64,000 nt of DNA from Luidia sarsii. Lineage: Eukaryota; Echinodermata; Asteroidea; Paxillosida; Luidiidae. The DNA lies in NCBI GenBank assembly GCA_949987565.1, contig OX465102.1, forward strand, positions 17,992,968 to 18,056,967, in the 5' to 3' direction. The position numbers and the translations under genes were made by a program. The number at the start of each line of letters is the position of its first letter. Position 1 is the first letter of the stretch. The notes beneath the pieces are model-generated. The model was not told the origin of the DNA, ran no database searches, and saw only the letters and a program-made list of their open reading frames with translations. Below are positions 22,001 to 27,590 of the stretch, piece after piece.

Positions 22001-24566
22001 GTAGATTTGCCGTTATTTCCTGCAACGCTTTCTTTCATAAGTTGACTCTGATACCCATTCACCCCTATTCCCCCCCCCCCCCCACCCACCAAAAACCCAA
22101 ACAGCCCGCCGGTCTGTCCAGCAAGCGGTCACTGCACCAGCGGTCGCCCAGTGACCTGGAGGTCAGCCTCCAGACGTCCAAGGAGAGGCAGCTCCAGATC
22201 CGGGAAGAGATCCAGCGGCTGACGGAGATCAAGAGGTGTCTCGAGCAGGCCAGCACAAGAGGTAGGATGGGTGGAAGCCACCTCAAGCAAGCAAGCGCAT
22301 TCACATCACATTATCTTTATTCAATGAGGATTTCAGGAATGTAAGACTTTCAGGATTTCCGGAAACGGCGTGATTTTATTTTTAAATTGTTAGCTTTTCC
22401 GCCGCGTAGCGGAAAAGCTATTGTTCTTGTTCTGATTTTTTTTTTTTTTCTTCTTTTTCTGGTCGAAAAAATCCCATAGACAAAGCACAGGGTTTTTCTG
22501 TCCGGCACTTTTGCCATTGAACACACTTGGATTTTTTTCAAACTTGGCAAATGCATAAAGCCAATGTTGAACTAGTGCACAGTGGTCTTGAAAATGTCAT
22601 GACGTCATCATGTGTCACGTGACAGCGCTTTAAAGGTGCAAAATTCAAACTCCATTTTAAGCAAAAATGCAATTTCGTTGGGTTTCAATTTTGTACTATA
22701 TCTAAGTTGGGAAAAGGTGTATCCGAAAATTGCCCTCATTTGATCGTGACGTCATCTCATGAATATTAATGAGGTCATGAAATTTTGCTATTTTAACATT
22801 CAATTGAGCATATTTGGCCAACGGAGCAAGATTTTTTTTCATTTTTTCGATTATATCTATTGGGGATGTAGTTTATAAACACCGTCCGGGGCCAAAATGC
22901 CATGACGCAATCGTGACGTCATCAAAATGCGTGTTTTTAAAACACATATTTGCCAAAGGTCAATCGTCTCGAAACTTGGTGTGCAGGTAGCTATTGTGCT
23001 AGACATTCATAATCCTGAGTTTGGAAGCAATCGACCATTGTTCAGAATTATTATGATTTTTTTAAAAATATAATGATGTCCCATAGACTTTGTGCACAGA
23101 ATATGCACGTGCGTTTTGGGTTAGGAATTGAGGTTACGGGTTCGAACCCCGTTGATGTCAATTGTTTTTTTCCAATTTTTTTTTTTTTTTTAAGAGAACC
23201 AGATGCGGAAAAGCGTTATGTTCTGTTAGCCGACAGACATAAATCTCTAGTTTTTATTTATGTTTGTATTTTTGTATTTTTGTATTTTTGTATTAATTTG
23301 TATTTATTTGTATTAATTGTTATTAATTTGTATTTGTTTGTATTTATTTGTATTTATTTGTATTTATTTCCATTTATTTCTATTTATTTCTATTTATTTC
23401 TATTTATTTCTATTTATTTCTACTTAACCACTTCGCGCCGGGGGGTTTTTCAGCGCCGATGACCGCCATACGGGGGTTTTTGAACAATGCATCATTTTAA
23501 AATCTTGCTAAAACAATCGGAACAATATATTTCTGTGAAATAAATCGATAAGGGTATACTATGGGTACAAGAGAGTAAAACCTGGCACAATTCGGACGTC
23601 GTTGTGGCCTTTGTCAAGAGATTATCCGTTCGAAAAAGGGCCCTTTGTGCGTCGTCAATGGACCGTAACGGACGTGTGTGTGTGGGTGCGTGTACGCTGC
23701 TGACAATCCCTGACCGCAGACTCCAGCCTCCACTCCAGGCAGTCTAATCTTCGAGTTGGTCGGCCACAAACGAGCGTACAGATTACGGTAAAGAATGTGG
23801 GGGGAATTCCAATGCCAGACCGACGACCGTTGGGCTGTGTGGCATGCAAAGACAATGTCCCCCGCGTGCTTTCAGCTGCAGCGCGGTATCCCTCGATCCT
23901 CCACAGTAAAAGTCCCACAATTGCACAATTACTGCTGCTAATCTTGCAATTCATGTGGCAACTTGCGTCAAAAAGGGTCTTTGTACTGATTCATATTGCT
24001 TTGTTCTAAGCTGAAAAGAGTCTTTGTTTAGAATGTGGACAATAGTGGTGCCCGGATTCGGAGGGCCCCGTTGCAAAGGCAATCCAATTGACCTCCGGAT
24101 TCGGAGGTCCCGGCGCGAAGTGGTTAAGGTATATCAAAATGCTCGTTTTTATCTGTTAAAACCCTAAAAATTGAAGGGCGTCTGCACTCTTGCCGTGAAT
24201 CTCTCAGTTGCATAAGGGCTCACTCACAGTCGCATCTACACCCCGGCAAAGACTAGTTAACTATTTGGGCCGACAACCATCTAAGGGCTGGATAGCTCAG
24301 ATGGCAGAGCACTTGAACGTTAATCCAGAGGTGTCGTGTTCAAGTCCCGGTCCAGTCAAAAGTTTTCTTTGCCAATGTTTTTCAATTTCTTCACTCCCCC
24401 GACAGACGAGGACAGCCCGAGCATGGTGACGCCAGGCAGCAACGGCGACATCATACGCCGCCTCCTGCAGACTGCCCAGACCGCCAAGATCGGCCACCTG
24501 GAGAACAGCGTCCACCACAGCGCCCCCAAGTACAACCACATCAAGAGATCGGCCACGTTCAGCTAG
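3978..24566 (+). CDS. WWC: WWC/KIBRA-family Hippo scaffold, 21 exons, 5'-partial
   Basis: KIBRA/WWC proteins are cortical scaffolds that act with Merlin and Salvador upstream of LATS/Warts in the Hippo pathway. I joined exons at 3978-4018, 5577-5645, 6278-6435, 7405-7453, 7973-8120, 8845-8914, 10084-10229, 10887-10980, 11485-11633, 12458-12547, 13266-13440, 14276-14891, 15457-15565, 16310-16474, 17054-17246, 17923-18066, 18673-18788, 19467-19758, 21245-21340, 22105-22261 and 24406-24566. Every junction has AG/GT borders and matching phase, giving 1078 residues and a stop. Recognised in order: the linker after WW1; WW2 (residues 15-45, GWEEAYD, with Ile replacing the second Trp in QIEDP, as in vertebrate KIBRA); a coiled coil to about 340; Ser-rich stretches; VSAAVSDES; a C2 domain (about 640-790); RSKTF; and LNRSDSDS with RNSLERRS. 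WW1 and the start codon lie upstream of the window. The C terminus is shorter than in vertebrates and has no PDZ-binding end. The family call is firm; WWC1, 2 and 3 cannot be told apart. Confidence 0.95.
4987..5103. mobile_element. Short fold-back element (MITE-like)
   Basis: The ends ACGCTTTGCGATCATCGCAA and TTGCGATGATCGCAAAGCGT are inverted repeats, with a second nested inverted pair around AATCACTTAGTCTGAAATC and TGAGTGATTTCAGACTTAG. Confidence 0.75.
5577..5645 (+). CDS. WWC: WWC exon: first part of WW2
   Basis: After TTTCAG the frame reads ELPFGWEEAYD then VYYIDHIN, the N-terminal half of the second KIBRA WW domain including its first signature Trp. The donor is GTAAGT at 5646, phase 1. 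Confidence 0.95.
5660..5740 (-). repeat. Dispersed hammerhead-like module
   Basis: Contains GGGCTTGACGTTTCAATC, TTAGCAGGACC and TTTCTCAAAGGC, the reverse orientation of the module family described at 21091-21173. Lies in the intron after the WW2 exon. Confidence 0.6.
5912..6020 (+). mobile_element. tRNA-SINE body fragment
   Basis: GATCCCTGGAGATGTACGTC, GCTTCTGACTGGC and TTTGGGAGGCC are shared with the complete SINE at 27325-27520. The tRNA part is cut short after GGGCTGG. Confidence 0.65.
6278..6435 (+). CDS. WWC: WWC exon: end of WW2 and start of coiled coil
   Basis: The acceptor is TTTCACAG. The exon encodes QIEDPRVEWRREKE then a helical stretch ending KQQRLQLAENE, closely matching KIBRA after WW2. 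The donor is GTCAGT, phase 0. Confidence 0.95.
6580..6746. mobile_element. Partial TTAA element (piggyBac-type MITE)
   Basis: Ends GGTCCCGGCACGAAGTGGTTAA, the right terminus of the family defined at 14983-15239. The interior AGTCTTTGTTT-like and GGACAATAGT words are shared; the left end is missing. Confidence 0.65.
6867..7035. mobile_element. TA-flanked MITE, mariner-type (TATAACGAAC family)
   Basis: The ends TATAGTGGAATGTCGCTATA and TTATAGCGACGTTCCACTGT are inverted repeats with TA at both borders. Related copies lie at about 7590-7750, 9256-9343, 20837-21017, 44667-44847 and 63333-63538. Confidence 0.85.
7405..7453 (+). CDS. WWC: WWC exon: coiled-coil linker
   Basis: A 49-nt exon between CTGCAG and GTAAGT encodes VQHLNDALTGWHSKTS. 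It occupies the place of the short segment after LAQQE in KIBRA. Phases fit both neighbours. Confidence 0.85.
7590..7750. mobile_element. TATAACGAAC-family MITE, right end missing
   Basis: Starts ACAGTAGAACGTTGTTATAA and runs through the family interior to TTTTCATGGATCCCGGGA, then stops without the right terminal repeat. Confidence 0.8.
7973..8120 (+). CDS. WWC: WWC exon: coiled coil
   Basis: Encodes SSTGSTRYDPDLLKVEVANA and continues as helix to QNQEYR. This matches KIBRA SKYDPEILKAEIATAKSRV. The acceptor is AATTCAG and the donor GTGAAT, phase 2. Confidence 0.93.
8393..8737. mobile_element. hAT-like MITE (CAGGGATGTAAG family), diverged copy
   Basis: Starts near AAGGATGTAAGACTTCCGG and ends CAGTACATCCCTG. 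It shares the interior GGGCGCCTGCA, AAGCGCTCACT and GGTCACTTAC with the intact copy at 41526-41825. Confidence 0.75.
8845..8914 (+). CDS. WWC: WWC exon, tentative: poorly conserved coiled-coil segment
   Basis: TTTTGCAG precedes a 70-nt open segment reading GNEKACSNPEIRFQSDDGLH before GTGAGG. Its length (1 mod 3) is what is needed to join the phase-2 exon before it to the phase-0 exon after it. The peptide does not resemble the expected KIBRA segment, so the call rests on splice sites and phase only. Confidence 0.45.
8936..9150. mobile_element. TIR element family B (AAAGGCCCAATAC...), partial
   Basis: Begins AAAGGCCCAATACACCATTG and shares AGATTTCCTTCTAATTT, AGATGGTCATGAT and AAATCTTACGGTCTGGGATG with the copies at 45439-45772 and 55924-56272. 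The right end is not found. Confidence 0.7.
9256..9343. mobile_element. TATAACGAAC-family MITE, short internally deleted copy
   Basis: Both termini (TACAGTTGAACGTCGCTATA and GTTATAGTGATGTTCCACTG) are present but only about 40 bases lie between them. Confidence 0.8.
9361..9655. repeat. Tandem repeat, TTTTCAAATTGATTTCTA unit
   Basis: About 15 copies of an 18-bp unit with longer TTTCAAATTGATTTCAAATT variants at the left end. The repetitive minus-strand frame across it is not a gene. Confidence 0.95.
9780..9890 (-). ncRNA. Candidate hammerhead-like motif
   Basis: On the minus strand CTGATGA (9855-9849) is followed by a possible stem II (GTTaGC ... GCAAC), then GAAA and CGTC. This is the order of the conserved hammerhead core (CUGANGA, stem II, GAAA, NUH). 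The 10.1-11.1 G-C pair is not formed as read and stem I is imperfect, so activity is uncertain. Such motifs are known in Penelope-like retroelements, but no reverse transcriptase is nearby. Confidence 0.3.
10084..10229 (+). CDS. WWC: WWC exon: coiled coil with RLAEKERVRMKYEDAQR
   Basis: Follows CTCCCAG. The C-terminal half RLAEKERVRMKYEDAQR matches KIBRA QLAEKVRLRLRYEEAKR. The donor is GTGAGC, phase 2. Confidence 0.93.
10440..10556. mobile_element. Fold-back MITE (GGTTTGCGGTGACACCATG family)
   Basis: The ends GGGTTTGCGGTGACACCATG and CATGGTGTCACCGCAAACGC are near-perfect inverted repeats and the interior also pairs (AAGGTCTCTTAAAGAA / TTCTTTAAGAGACCTT). The whole unit would form a hairpin. 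Related copies: 46007-46145, 61538-61711; single ends at 31612 and 35690. Confidence 0.88.
10887..10980 (+). CDS. WWC: WWC exon: coiled coil
   Basis: Encodes VCLLQIQISELDDQ to DKDKLLLIS, matching KIBRA LKIQLAKLDSE to RDRLILIN. The acceptor is CCTTTCAG and the donor GTAAGA, phase 0. Confidence 0.92.
11020..11375. repeat. Tandem repeat, GGCCACCAAAAGATCCA-type unit (about 21 bp)
   Basis: Degenerate copies of TTGGCCACCAAAAGATCCAC run through the WWC intron. Open frames on both strands here are repeat artefacts. Confidence 0.93.
11485..11633 (+). CDS. WWC: WWC exon: coiled coil EKEELLREL
   Basis: Starts EKEELLRELRSVS, the counterpart of KIBRA EKEELLKEMRFIS, and runs as helix to TRVLHNR. The donor is GTAAGC, phase 2. 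Confidence 0.95.
11708..12240. mobile_element. Diverged TTAA element with an internal insertion
   Basis: Starts TTAACGACTTCACGCCGGG and shares interior sequence (CAGAACAATATATTTCTGTG, GGGTACAAGAGAGTAAAACC) with the 23424-24127 element. It is interrupted at 11786-11916 by a palindromic hammerhead-like module pair. Its right TTAA end is lost. Confidence 0.75.
11786..11916. mobile_element. Palindromic pair of hammerhead-like modules
   Basis: CTTAAAATTTAGTGGGCCTG at the left mirrors CAGGCCCACTAAATTTTAAG at the right. Between them two modules face each other, with an extra partial GACCGAAAGTTCCTGCTAG duplication. Inserted in a TTAA element. Confidence 0.85.
12458..12547 (+). CDS. WWC: WWC exon: coiled coil end
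   Basis: After CCCCGCAG the exon encodes IKLQERKDQLNQQLAEVTRD and ends QLESQLK. This corresponds to KIBRA LKLNSKRNQLVRELEEATRQ to LHSQLK. The donor is GTGAGT, phase 2. Confidence 0.93.
12680..13115. repeat. Degenerate CCCAAA/CCCTGAA tandem repeat
   Basis: Runs of AACCCAAACCCAACCCTGAA-like hexamers. They resemble telomeric repeats superficially but the unit drifts and is internal to a gene. Confidence 0.93.
13266..13440 (+). CDS. WWC: WWC exon: Ser/Gly-rich SSRGSL region
   Basis: Encodes VSTLSSSSSRGSLSASSRGS and further SRGSL-type repeats, then SYTDI and QQK. The order is the same as in WWC proteins (SSRGSLNSLS, then the TDLYY-like motif). The donor is GTGCGG, an acceptable but weaker site. 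Confidence 0.93.
13829..14085. mobile_element. hAT-like MITE (CAGGGATGTAAG family)
   Basis: Starts CAGGGATGTAAGACTTCCGC and ends ACCTCCCTG after TCGGTCACTTAC. The interior (AAAGGGCGCCTGCA, GTAAGCGCTCACTCGCAGTC) matches other copies. Confidence 0.82.
14276..14891 (+). CDS. WWC: WWC exon: large GC-rich central exon
   Basis: A 616-nt exon beginning VNALLQG at the place of KIBRA VEFLLLEG and containing KSMTSLSSRSSLSSMSPPSS, a hallmark Ser-rich block of the family. It then has a Gly/Ala/Val-rich low-complexity stretch absent from vertebrate KIBRA. Composition is strikingly G+C-rich compared with the introns on either side. Confidence 0.93.
14983..15239. mobile_element. piggyBac-type MITE, complete
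   Basis: Bounded by TTAA on both sides with inverted ends CCACTTCGCGCCGGG and CCGGCGCAAAGTGG. TTAA target duplication is the signature of piggyBac transposition. The 257-bp unit has no coding capacity. Confidence 0.88.
15457..15565 (+). CDS. WWC: WWC exon: VSAAVSDESMAGDSGVYEAS
   Basis: Encodes the nearly invariant WWC motif VSAAVSDESMAGDSGVYEAS. The acceptor is CTGCAG and the donor GTATGA, phase 2. Confidence 0.97.
15569..15800 (+). repeat. Two tandem hammerhead-like modules with tails
   Basis: AGAAAGGTCCTGCTAGGATG, GAAACGTCAGGCCCTC and a tail (GTCATTTTAGTCAGTGAGCA, GTTTGCAACAG) are repeated directly about 110 bp apart, right after the exon ending at 15565. Confidence 0.85.
15930..16070 (-). 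mobile_element. Second tRNA-SINE family, minus orientation
   Basis: On the minus strand a tRNA-like B-box GGGTTTGAATCCCGTCCCAG is followed by CTGCCAGATA and CATCAGGCATCGGGC. It shares GCTGCCAGAT and TTTTCATCAGGCATCGGCC with the copy at about 38225-38300. Confidence 0.65.
16310..16474 (+). CDS. WWC: WWC exon: C2 domain, first part
   Basis: Encodes AQIQLTLQYLSSEGALVIAM to RHIRALLPADCTK. This is the first strands of the KIBRA C2 domain (RIQIALKYDEKNKQFAILII). The donor is GTGAGT, phase 2. Confidence 0.95.
16505..16975. repeat. Tandem repeat of about 90-bp units rich in CCTGAGCC
   Basis: About five copies containing AGCTCAAACCCAAGCCTGAG and CAAGCCTGAACTCAACCCTG fill the intron between two C2-domain exons. 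Confidence 0.93.
17054..17246 (+). CDS. WWC: WWC exon: C2 domain, middle
   Basis: Encodes FYIKGDILPCPP, IRVLGQTVSLPV and KTLQLYVWSVGRMQTEERV. It corresponds to the C2 strands around KIBRA FRTRPLD and QKTLRVDVCTTDR. The donor GTAAGT is also the first base of a tandemly repeated intron. Confidence 0.95.
17247..17720. repeat. Diverged tandem repeat starting at the splice donor
   Basis: Roughly 105-bp units containing GGTACTAGAC, AAGACTGGTACCAAG and GTATTTGA recur four to five times. The first unit starts with the functional GTAAGT donor of the C2 exon. Confidence 0.75.
17923..18066 (+). CDS. WWC: WWC exon: C2 domain, end
   Basis: Encodes GGTRISLADFNPRHSAKSQW then HNLVNFKIL. It matches KIBRA GGAQISLAEV to RWYNLLSYKYL. 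The donor is GTACGC, phase 0. Confidence 0.95.
18673..18788 (+). CDS. WWC: WWC exon: Pro/Ser-rich linker
   Basis: Follows CTGTCTAG and encodes SGELFPSRARRASVGDQPST then a Pro-rich stretch. There is no clear motif, but both borders and phases fit and the frame is open. Confidence 0.8.
18880..19275. repeat. TTCATTTGTTCG-type tetranucleotide array
   Basis: Interspersed TTCA, TTCG and TTTG tetramers over about 400 bases. The Phe/Cys-rich frames are artefacts. Confidence 0.95.
19467..19758 (+). CDS. WWC: WWC exon: linker ending in RSKTF and YICK
   Basis: Starts RFRSSSFDNSFINRHRNLTT, continues through a Pro-rich stretch and ends LSRSKTFNAG to QKQYICK. This matches WWC RSKTFSPG to QYVCR. The donor is GTGAGT, phase 0. 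Confidence 0.95.
19829..20405. mobile_element. TIR element family A, long copy
   Basis: The left end AAGCTGTGTCCGCACTGGAC mirrors the right end TTCAGTGCAGACGCGGCTTT. The interior has repeated CGGTTAAACT and GGGTAA words as in 2670-3165 and 57600-57960. Confidence 0.75.
20837..21017. mobile_element. TATAACGAAC-family MITE, complete
   Basis: TACAGTGGAACATAGCTATA at the left and ATACCGACGTTCCGCTGTA at the right, TA at both borders, 181 bp. Confidence 0.88.
21091..21173. mobile_element. Palindromic pair of hammerhead-like modules (type copy)
   Basis: An 83-bp nearly perfect inverted repeat: CTCAAAATTTAGTGGGCCTG at the left, CAGGCCCACTAAATTTTGAG at the right. Each half carries GAAAC(G/A)TC next to a stem formed by GGTCC and GGAT(C/G). 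It lies 72 bases before a WWC exon. Confidence 0.9.
21245..21340 (+). CDS. WWC: WWC exon: LNRSDSDS and RNSLERRS
   Basis: Encodes LNRSDSDSAM and PFARNSLERRSLRWKQ. Both are near-invariant in KIBRA/WWC (LNRSDSDSS, PFVRNSLERRSVRMKR). Confidence 0.97.
21395..21620 (-). mobile_element. tRNA-derived SINE, minus orientation
   Basis: The reverse complement reads a tRNA-like GGCTGGATAGCTCAGATGG, TGGTATGTTAA, then GGTCCAGTCAAAGTTTTCTT. The unique body (GGGATCACACC, TCTGACTGG) follows on the left-hand side of the SINE. Confidence 0.85.
21675..21905 (-). mobile_element. tRNA-derived SINE, minus orientation, second copy
   Basis: Contains GACTGGACCGGGACTTGAAC, CCGAGACCTCTGG and CTGAGCTATCCAGCC, the reverse of the tRNA-like head, followed by the SINE body. 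It sits beside the previous copy in the same orientation. Confidence 0.88.
22105..22261 (+). CDS. WWC: WWC exon: C-terminal coiled coil
   Basis: Encodes SPSDLEVSLQTSKERQLQIR then EEIQRLTEIKRCLEQA. This corresponds to KIBRA RTSLDLELDLQATRTWHSQL and VLKELKEQLEQA. The donor is GTAGGA, phase 1. Confidence 0.93.
22334..22388 (+). mobile_element. hAT-like MITE, left part (split copy)
   Basis: CAGGAATGTAAGACTTTCAG then GGAAACGGCGTGATTTTATT match the left third of the family. The rest of the element resumes at 24128 after a 1.7-kb insertion. Confidence 0.75.
22389..23423. mobile_element. Unclassified element with TTCCGCCGCGTAGCGGAA start
   Basis: Starts with the palindrome AGCTTTTCCGCCGCGTAGCGGAAAAGCT. 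It continues with repeated GTGACGTCAT and TCATGAATATTAATGA words and a B-box-like GGGTTCGAACCCCG at 23139, then ends in a TATTTATTTG/C array (23255-23423). No reading frame of note. Probably non-autonomous. Confidence 0.5.
23424..24127. mobile_element. piggyBac-type MITE, long copy
   Basis: TTAACCACTTCGCGCCGGGG at the left and CCCGGCGCGAAGTGGTTAA at the right with TTAA borders. The 704-bp element includes the sequence seen in both the short (14983) and the diverged (11708) copies. No transposase frame. Confidence 0.9.
24128..24245 (+). mobile_element. hAT-like MITE, right part (split copy)
   Basis: GGTATATCAAAATGCTCG, AAACCCTAAAAATTGAAGGG and GGGCTCACTCACAGTCGCA continue the element broken at 22388. 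It is cut short at the right by the SINE. Confidence 0.8.
24246..24395 (+). mobile_element. tRNA-derived SINE next to the last WWC exon
   Basis: The tRNA-like head is 24286-24357: GGCTGGATAGCTCAGATGGC, anticodon-loop position GTT, then GTTCAAGTCCCGG and TCCAGTC pairing with the 5' end. The tail GTTTTCTTTGCCAATG, shared with other copies, reaches about 13 bases from the splice acceptor at 24405. Confidence 0.9.
24406..24566 (+). CDS. WWC: WWC terminal coding exon
   Basis: After CCCCCGACAG the frame gives DEDSPSMVTPGSNGDIIRRL, LQTAQTAK and ends KRSATFS with TAG at 24564-24566. IIRRLLQTAQTAK aligns loosely with the RFQRLLKQAEKQAE helix of WWC2. The conserved vertebrate tail ending ADDV is missing. 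The acceptor tract lies in a SINE. Confidence 0.88.
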
Positions 24567-24748
24567 ACGGACCGGGAGCGCGGTGCCCCGTCCGCACTCG
24601 TCCTGAACTCGTCCGGGTTCTGTCGTAGGGTTTGTCCGGATGGACGGCAGATGCCGTCATTACCCGACCTGATGACAACTACTGCGACGGCCTGCCCATT
24701 GTGAATGGAGTGACGACGGATTGCAAGACTTCGTGAAAATGACCCCTG

Positions 24749-24954
24749 TAGAGGTTTTTCACGTGACGTCACTTGACCGCCAAAAGGCTGATTAGCATGT
24801 CCACAGGAGCGGTCCAAATACGCGGACGCGCACGCAAATATCGAGTCTGAGTATTTCCATTGGACATTTGATGACTCCAAGGCGCGCGCATTCCGCGTAC
24901 ATCCACGCGAATCGAACGCTGACCGACAAAAAGCACGTGACTGAAAAACCTCTA
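24749..24954. mobile_element. TIR element inside the WWC 3' UTR
   Basis: TAGAGGTTTTTCACGTGACG mirrors CACGTGACTGAAAAACCTCTA. The interior is rich in CGCG words. 206 bp, no coding sequence. Confidence 0.75.
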
Positions 24955-25549
24955 TTGGTCGATGGCCATCAAATTGTTCATGACTTACGACCAGAAAGCA
25001 TACTATCACAACTTACAATGGGTTATCCATCATAAGATGCACTGGAAGGCTTTGTTAAATTCCACCCCAATAGTCAGATTTCATCCAACTTTTATCGTTA
25101 CTTACAATCGATCGCACGACAGTGAGCAATGCACAAAAAACCATTTGACCTATGGCAACTTTTGATGGTTTATCCATCATAGGATGCATCGTAAGGCTTT
25201 GTGAAATCCACTTTATAGTCGATTTCCATAAAACTTATCGTTACTTACAATCGATGGCACGACAGTGAGCAATGCACAGACACCATTTGACCTTTGGCAA
25301 TTTTTGATGGGTCATCCAATGTAAGACGTTTCGCGATGGATTGTGAGACCGAGTCCGAAACGGGCGTCTAGAGCTACATGTAGGTCTAGGTCTTCCCCCT
25401 ATTGGAAATACACAGAGATGCGAAGACATTACCCCTAGCCTTAGCTCTGGAAGCCCGTTTTTGACACAGCCTAAGGCTTTGTGAAATCCACCCCTGGACA
25501 ACAGTATCTGTTTCCTCCAGACGTTAATGATTCCTCATGATGTAAACCA

Positions 25550-25555
25550 AATAAA
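25550..25555 (+). promoter_or_regulatory. Poly(A) signal AATAAA for WWC
   Basis: A canonical hexamer in an AT-rich context 984 bases after the stop codon. It is the first good candidate I see downstream of the gene. Confidence 0.5.
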
Positions 25556-26489
25556 TATTTATATATATTATTCCTTTTTTTTTAATTCAGAATTTTAAGA
25601 AATGAGTCGCTCATTGGCTGTGTTTTAGCCATGTCAAGCTCACAAATTCCGAACGTAACATTAGCTCTACTAATTAGCTTGACTTCCTTCACTATTGAAT
25701 ATTCATACGTGCAGATTGTATTTTTTAATGAGGTGAAGTGACCAAGGGGTTTGTTTACAATAACGCTAGATATCTTTATGCAGTTGGCTTTTTTTTATAT
25801 ATATATACTGATGTCAATATTTACTGACGTCAATATTTTTGCTAACGAGGTGTCCACAGTTTGTCTTTCCTGAATCTGGCCCCCTTTATGTGGCTCAGTC
25901 AGATTTTAGAATTGTTGTAATTGACTCCCTTCTCTCAATCATGTCACCTTTTGTAGGACAATTTAAGCAGGTTTCACCTTTTCATCTGTAATCTACTAAT
26001 CAAAGATTCTGTAATGCCTATGTGAAGTAAGTACCAAAAGGTCACCCCCCGATTATGCAACGAGATGCAATGAGTTTACTTGGATCTCATGTTTGCACAC
26101 CCCGTAGAGGGCGCCATGCAAGAGGGGATTGTTTGCGATCTGTTCAGACTGAGCAGTTCTTATCCGAGACAAATGCACACGGGATGCATTGAGATTCTTC
26201 ATCCTTTCTTTGCACACCCCGTAGAGGGCGCCATTTGCCGTATATGGTCCCATGCAAGAAAAGATTTGTTTGCGACCAGTGAAGGTTGGGAGCAACTCTT
26301 ACCCGAGATTTCTTACTTGGCGGTGTTTCCATTTGATATCACCCATCCCTCCCCAGAGCTATTTGAATAGAAACAAGTAATATCTATTACTATGCAGATT
26401 TTAGTGCCTAGGCTTATCTTTTCATTTGCTCTCCCTCGAGTTAAAGACCAATTCTTAATAGGCTTCCGAAGGATGCCATAGCTGGGGGC

Positions 26490-27020
26490 CTCACACCAAC
26501 CCTTTCTCTTACACCAACCTTTTACCTATCTACCCATAGAATCTAATCAGTAGACAGGGTTCATCACACGTTTGCCATTCGTCTACCCACATCATGTGAC
26601 TAAAATATGATTGGTAGACAGGGTCATCACACACCAACCCTTTGTCTACACACACCAGGTGAATGAATGCAATTGTTATACAGGGTCATTGCACACCAAC
26701 CCTTTGTCTACACACACCCGTGACTGAATGCAATTGGTAGACAGGGTCATCACACACCAACCCTTTGTCTACCCACACCAGGTGACGCACACCAGGTCAC
26801 TGAATGCAATTGGTAGACAAGGTCATCACACACTAACCCTTTGTCTTCCCACATCAGGTCACTGAACACAATTATAAGACAGGGTCATCGCACACCAACC
26901 CTTTGTCTACCCACATCAGGTGACTGAACACCATTGGTAGACAGGGTCATCACACACTAACCCTTTATCTACCCACATCAGGTGACAACACATTTGGTAC
27001 ACAGGATCATCGCACACATC
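26490..27020. repeat. Minisatellite, about 60-65-bp unit
   Basis: About eight copies of GGTAGACAGGGTCATCACAC, ACCAACCCTTTGTCTACCCA and CATCAGGTGACTGAA, with length variants. Confidence 0.95.
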
Positions 27021-27324
27021 TGAATATATTAGGAACACAAAAAGTCTTGTGTGGCACCCCAATGGCCCCCAGGCATGGCAGCTCCTACAAAGATCAGATT
27101 GGATCATTCTATGTGTTAAGTATAATGTTTGATAGCAATGTGTCACTCTGTAGTCCTTCAAGGCAAGGTTACTACTGGCAAGTTGAAATGGCCACTTATA
27201 GAGTAAGTTCAGACGAGGGACTTGTTTTGGTGTTAATTTTCGGTCCAAAATCACCTTACATAATACACTACCACTGACACCCATGATTATGCAACCCACT
27301 AGGGGTCACCAAGGAGAAAGCCGG

Positions 27325-27520
27325 GGTGTGATCCCTGGAGATATTCAGCAGTTAATGGTTGAATTGCTTCTGACTGGCGCCCCCACCACGGCAAAGACTA
27401 TTTGGGAGGCCACCATCTAAGGGCGGGATATCTCAGATGGGAGAGCACTGGTACGTTAGTCCAGAGGTCTCGGGTTCAAGTCCCGATCGAGGCAAAGTTT
27501 TCTTTGCCAATTTTTCAAAG
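27325..27520 (+). mobile_element. tRNA-derived SINE, near-complete copy
   Basis: The body GTGTGATCCCTGGAGATATT and TTCTGACTGGCGCCCCCACC precedes the tRNA-like 27422-27494 (TATCTCAGATGGGAGAGCAC, GGTCTCGGGTTCAAGTCCCG), then the tail AAAGTTTTCTTTGCCAATTT. Confidence 0.88.
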
Positions 27521-27529
27521 TAGCAATTC

Positions 27530-27590
27530 TCAAAATGTAGTGGGCCTGACGTTTCGATCCTAGCAGGACCTTTCTCAAAGGCAGAGTAGT
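27530..27590 (-). repeat. Hammerhead-like module
   Basis: Minus strand: CTGCCTTTGAGAAAGGTCCT then GCTAGGATCGAAACGTCAGG. It directly follows the SINE tail. Confidence 0.85.

Larger units (their letters stand above)
24567..25560 (+). other. WWC: WWC 3' UTR (putative)
   Basis: No coding signal follows the stop. The segment holds a TIR element (24749-24954) and then about three imperfect copies of a roughly 130-bp unit (25000-25400; shared words include GCACGACAGTGAGCAATGCA and TTTGTGAAATCCAC). It ends near an AATAAA. Confidence 0.5.
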
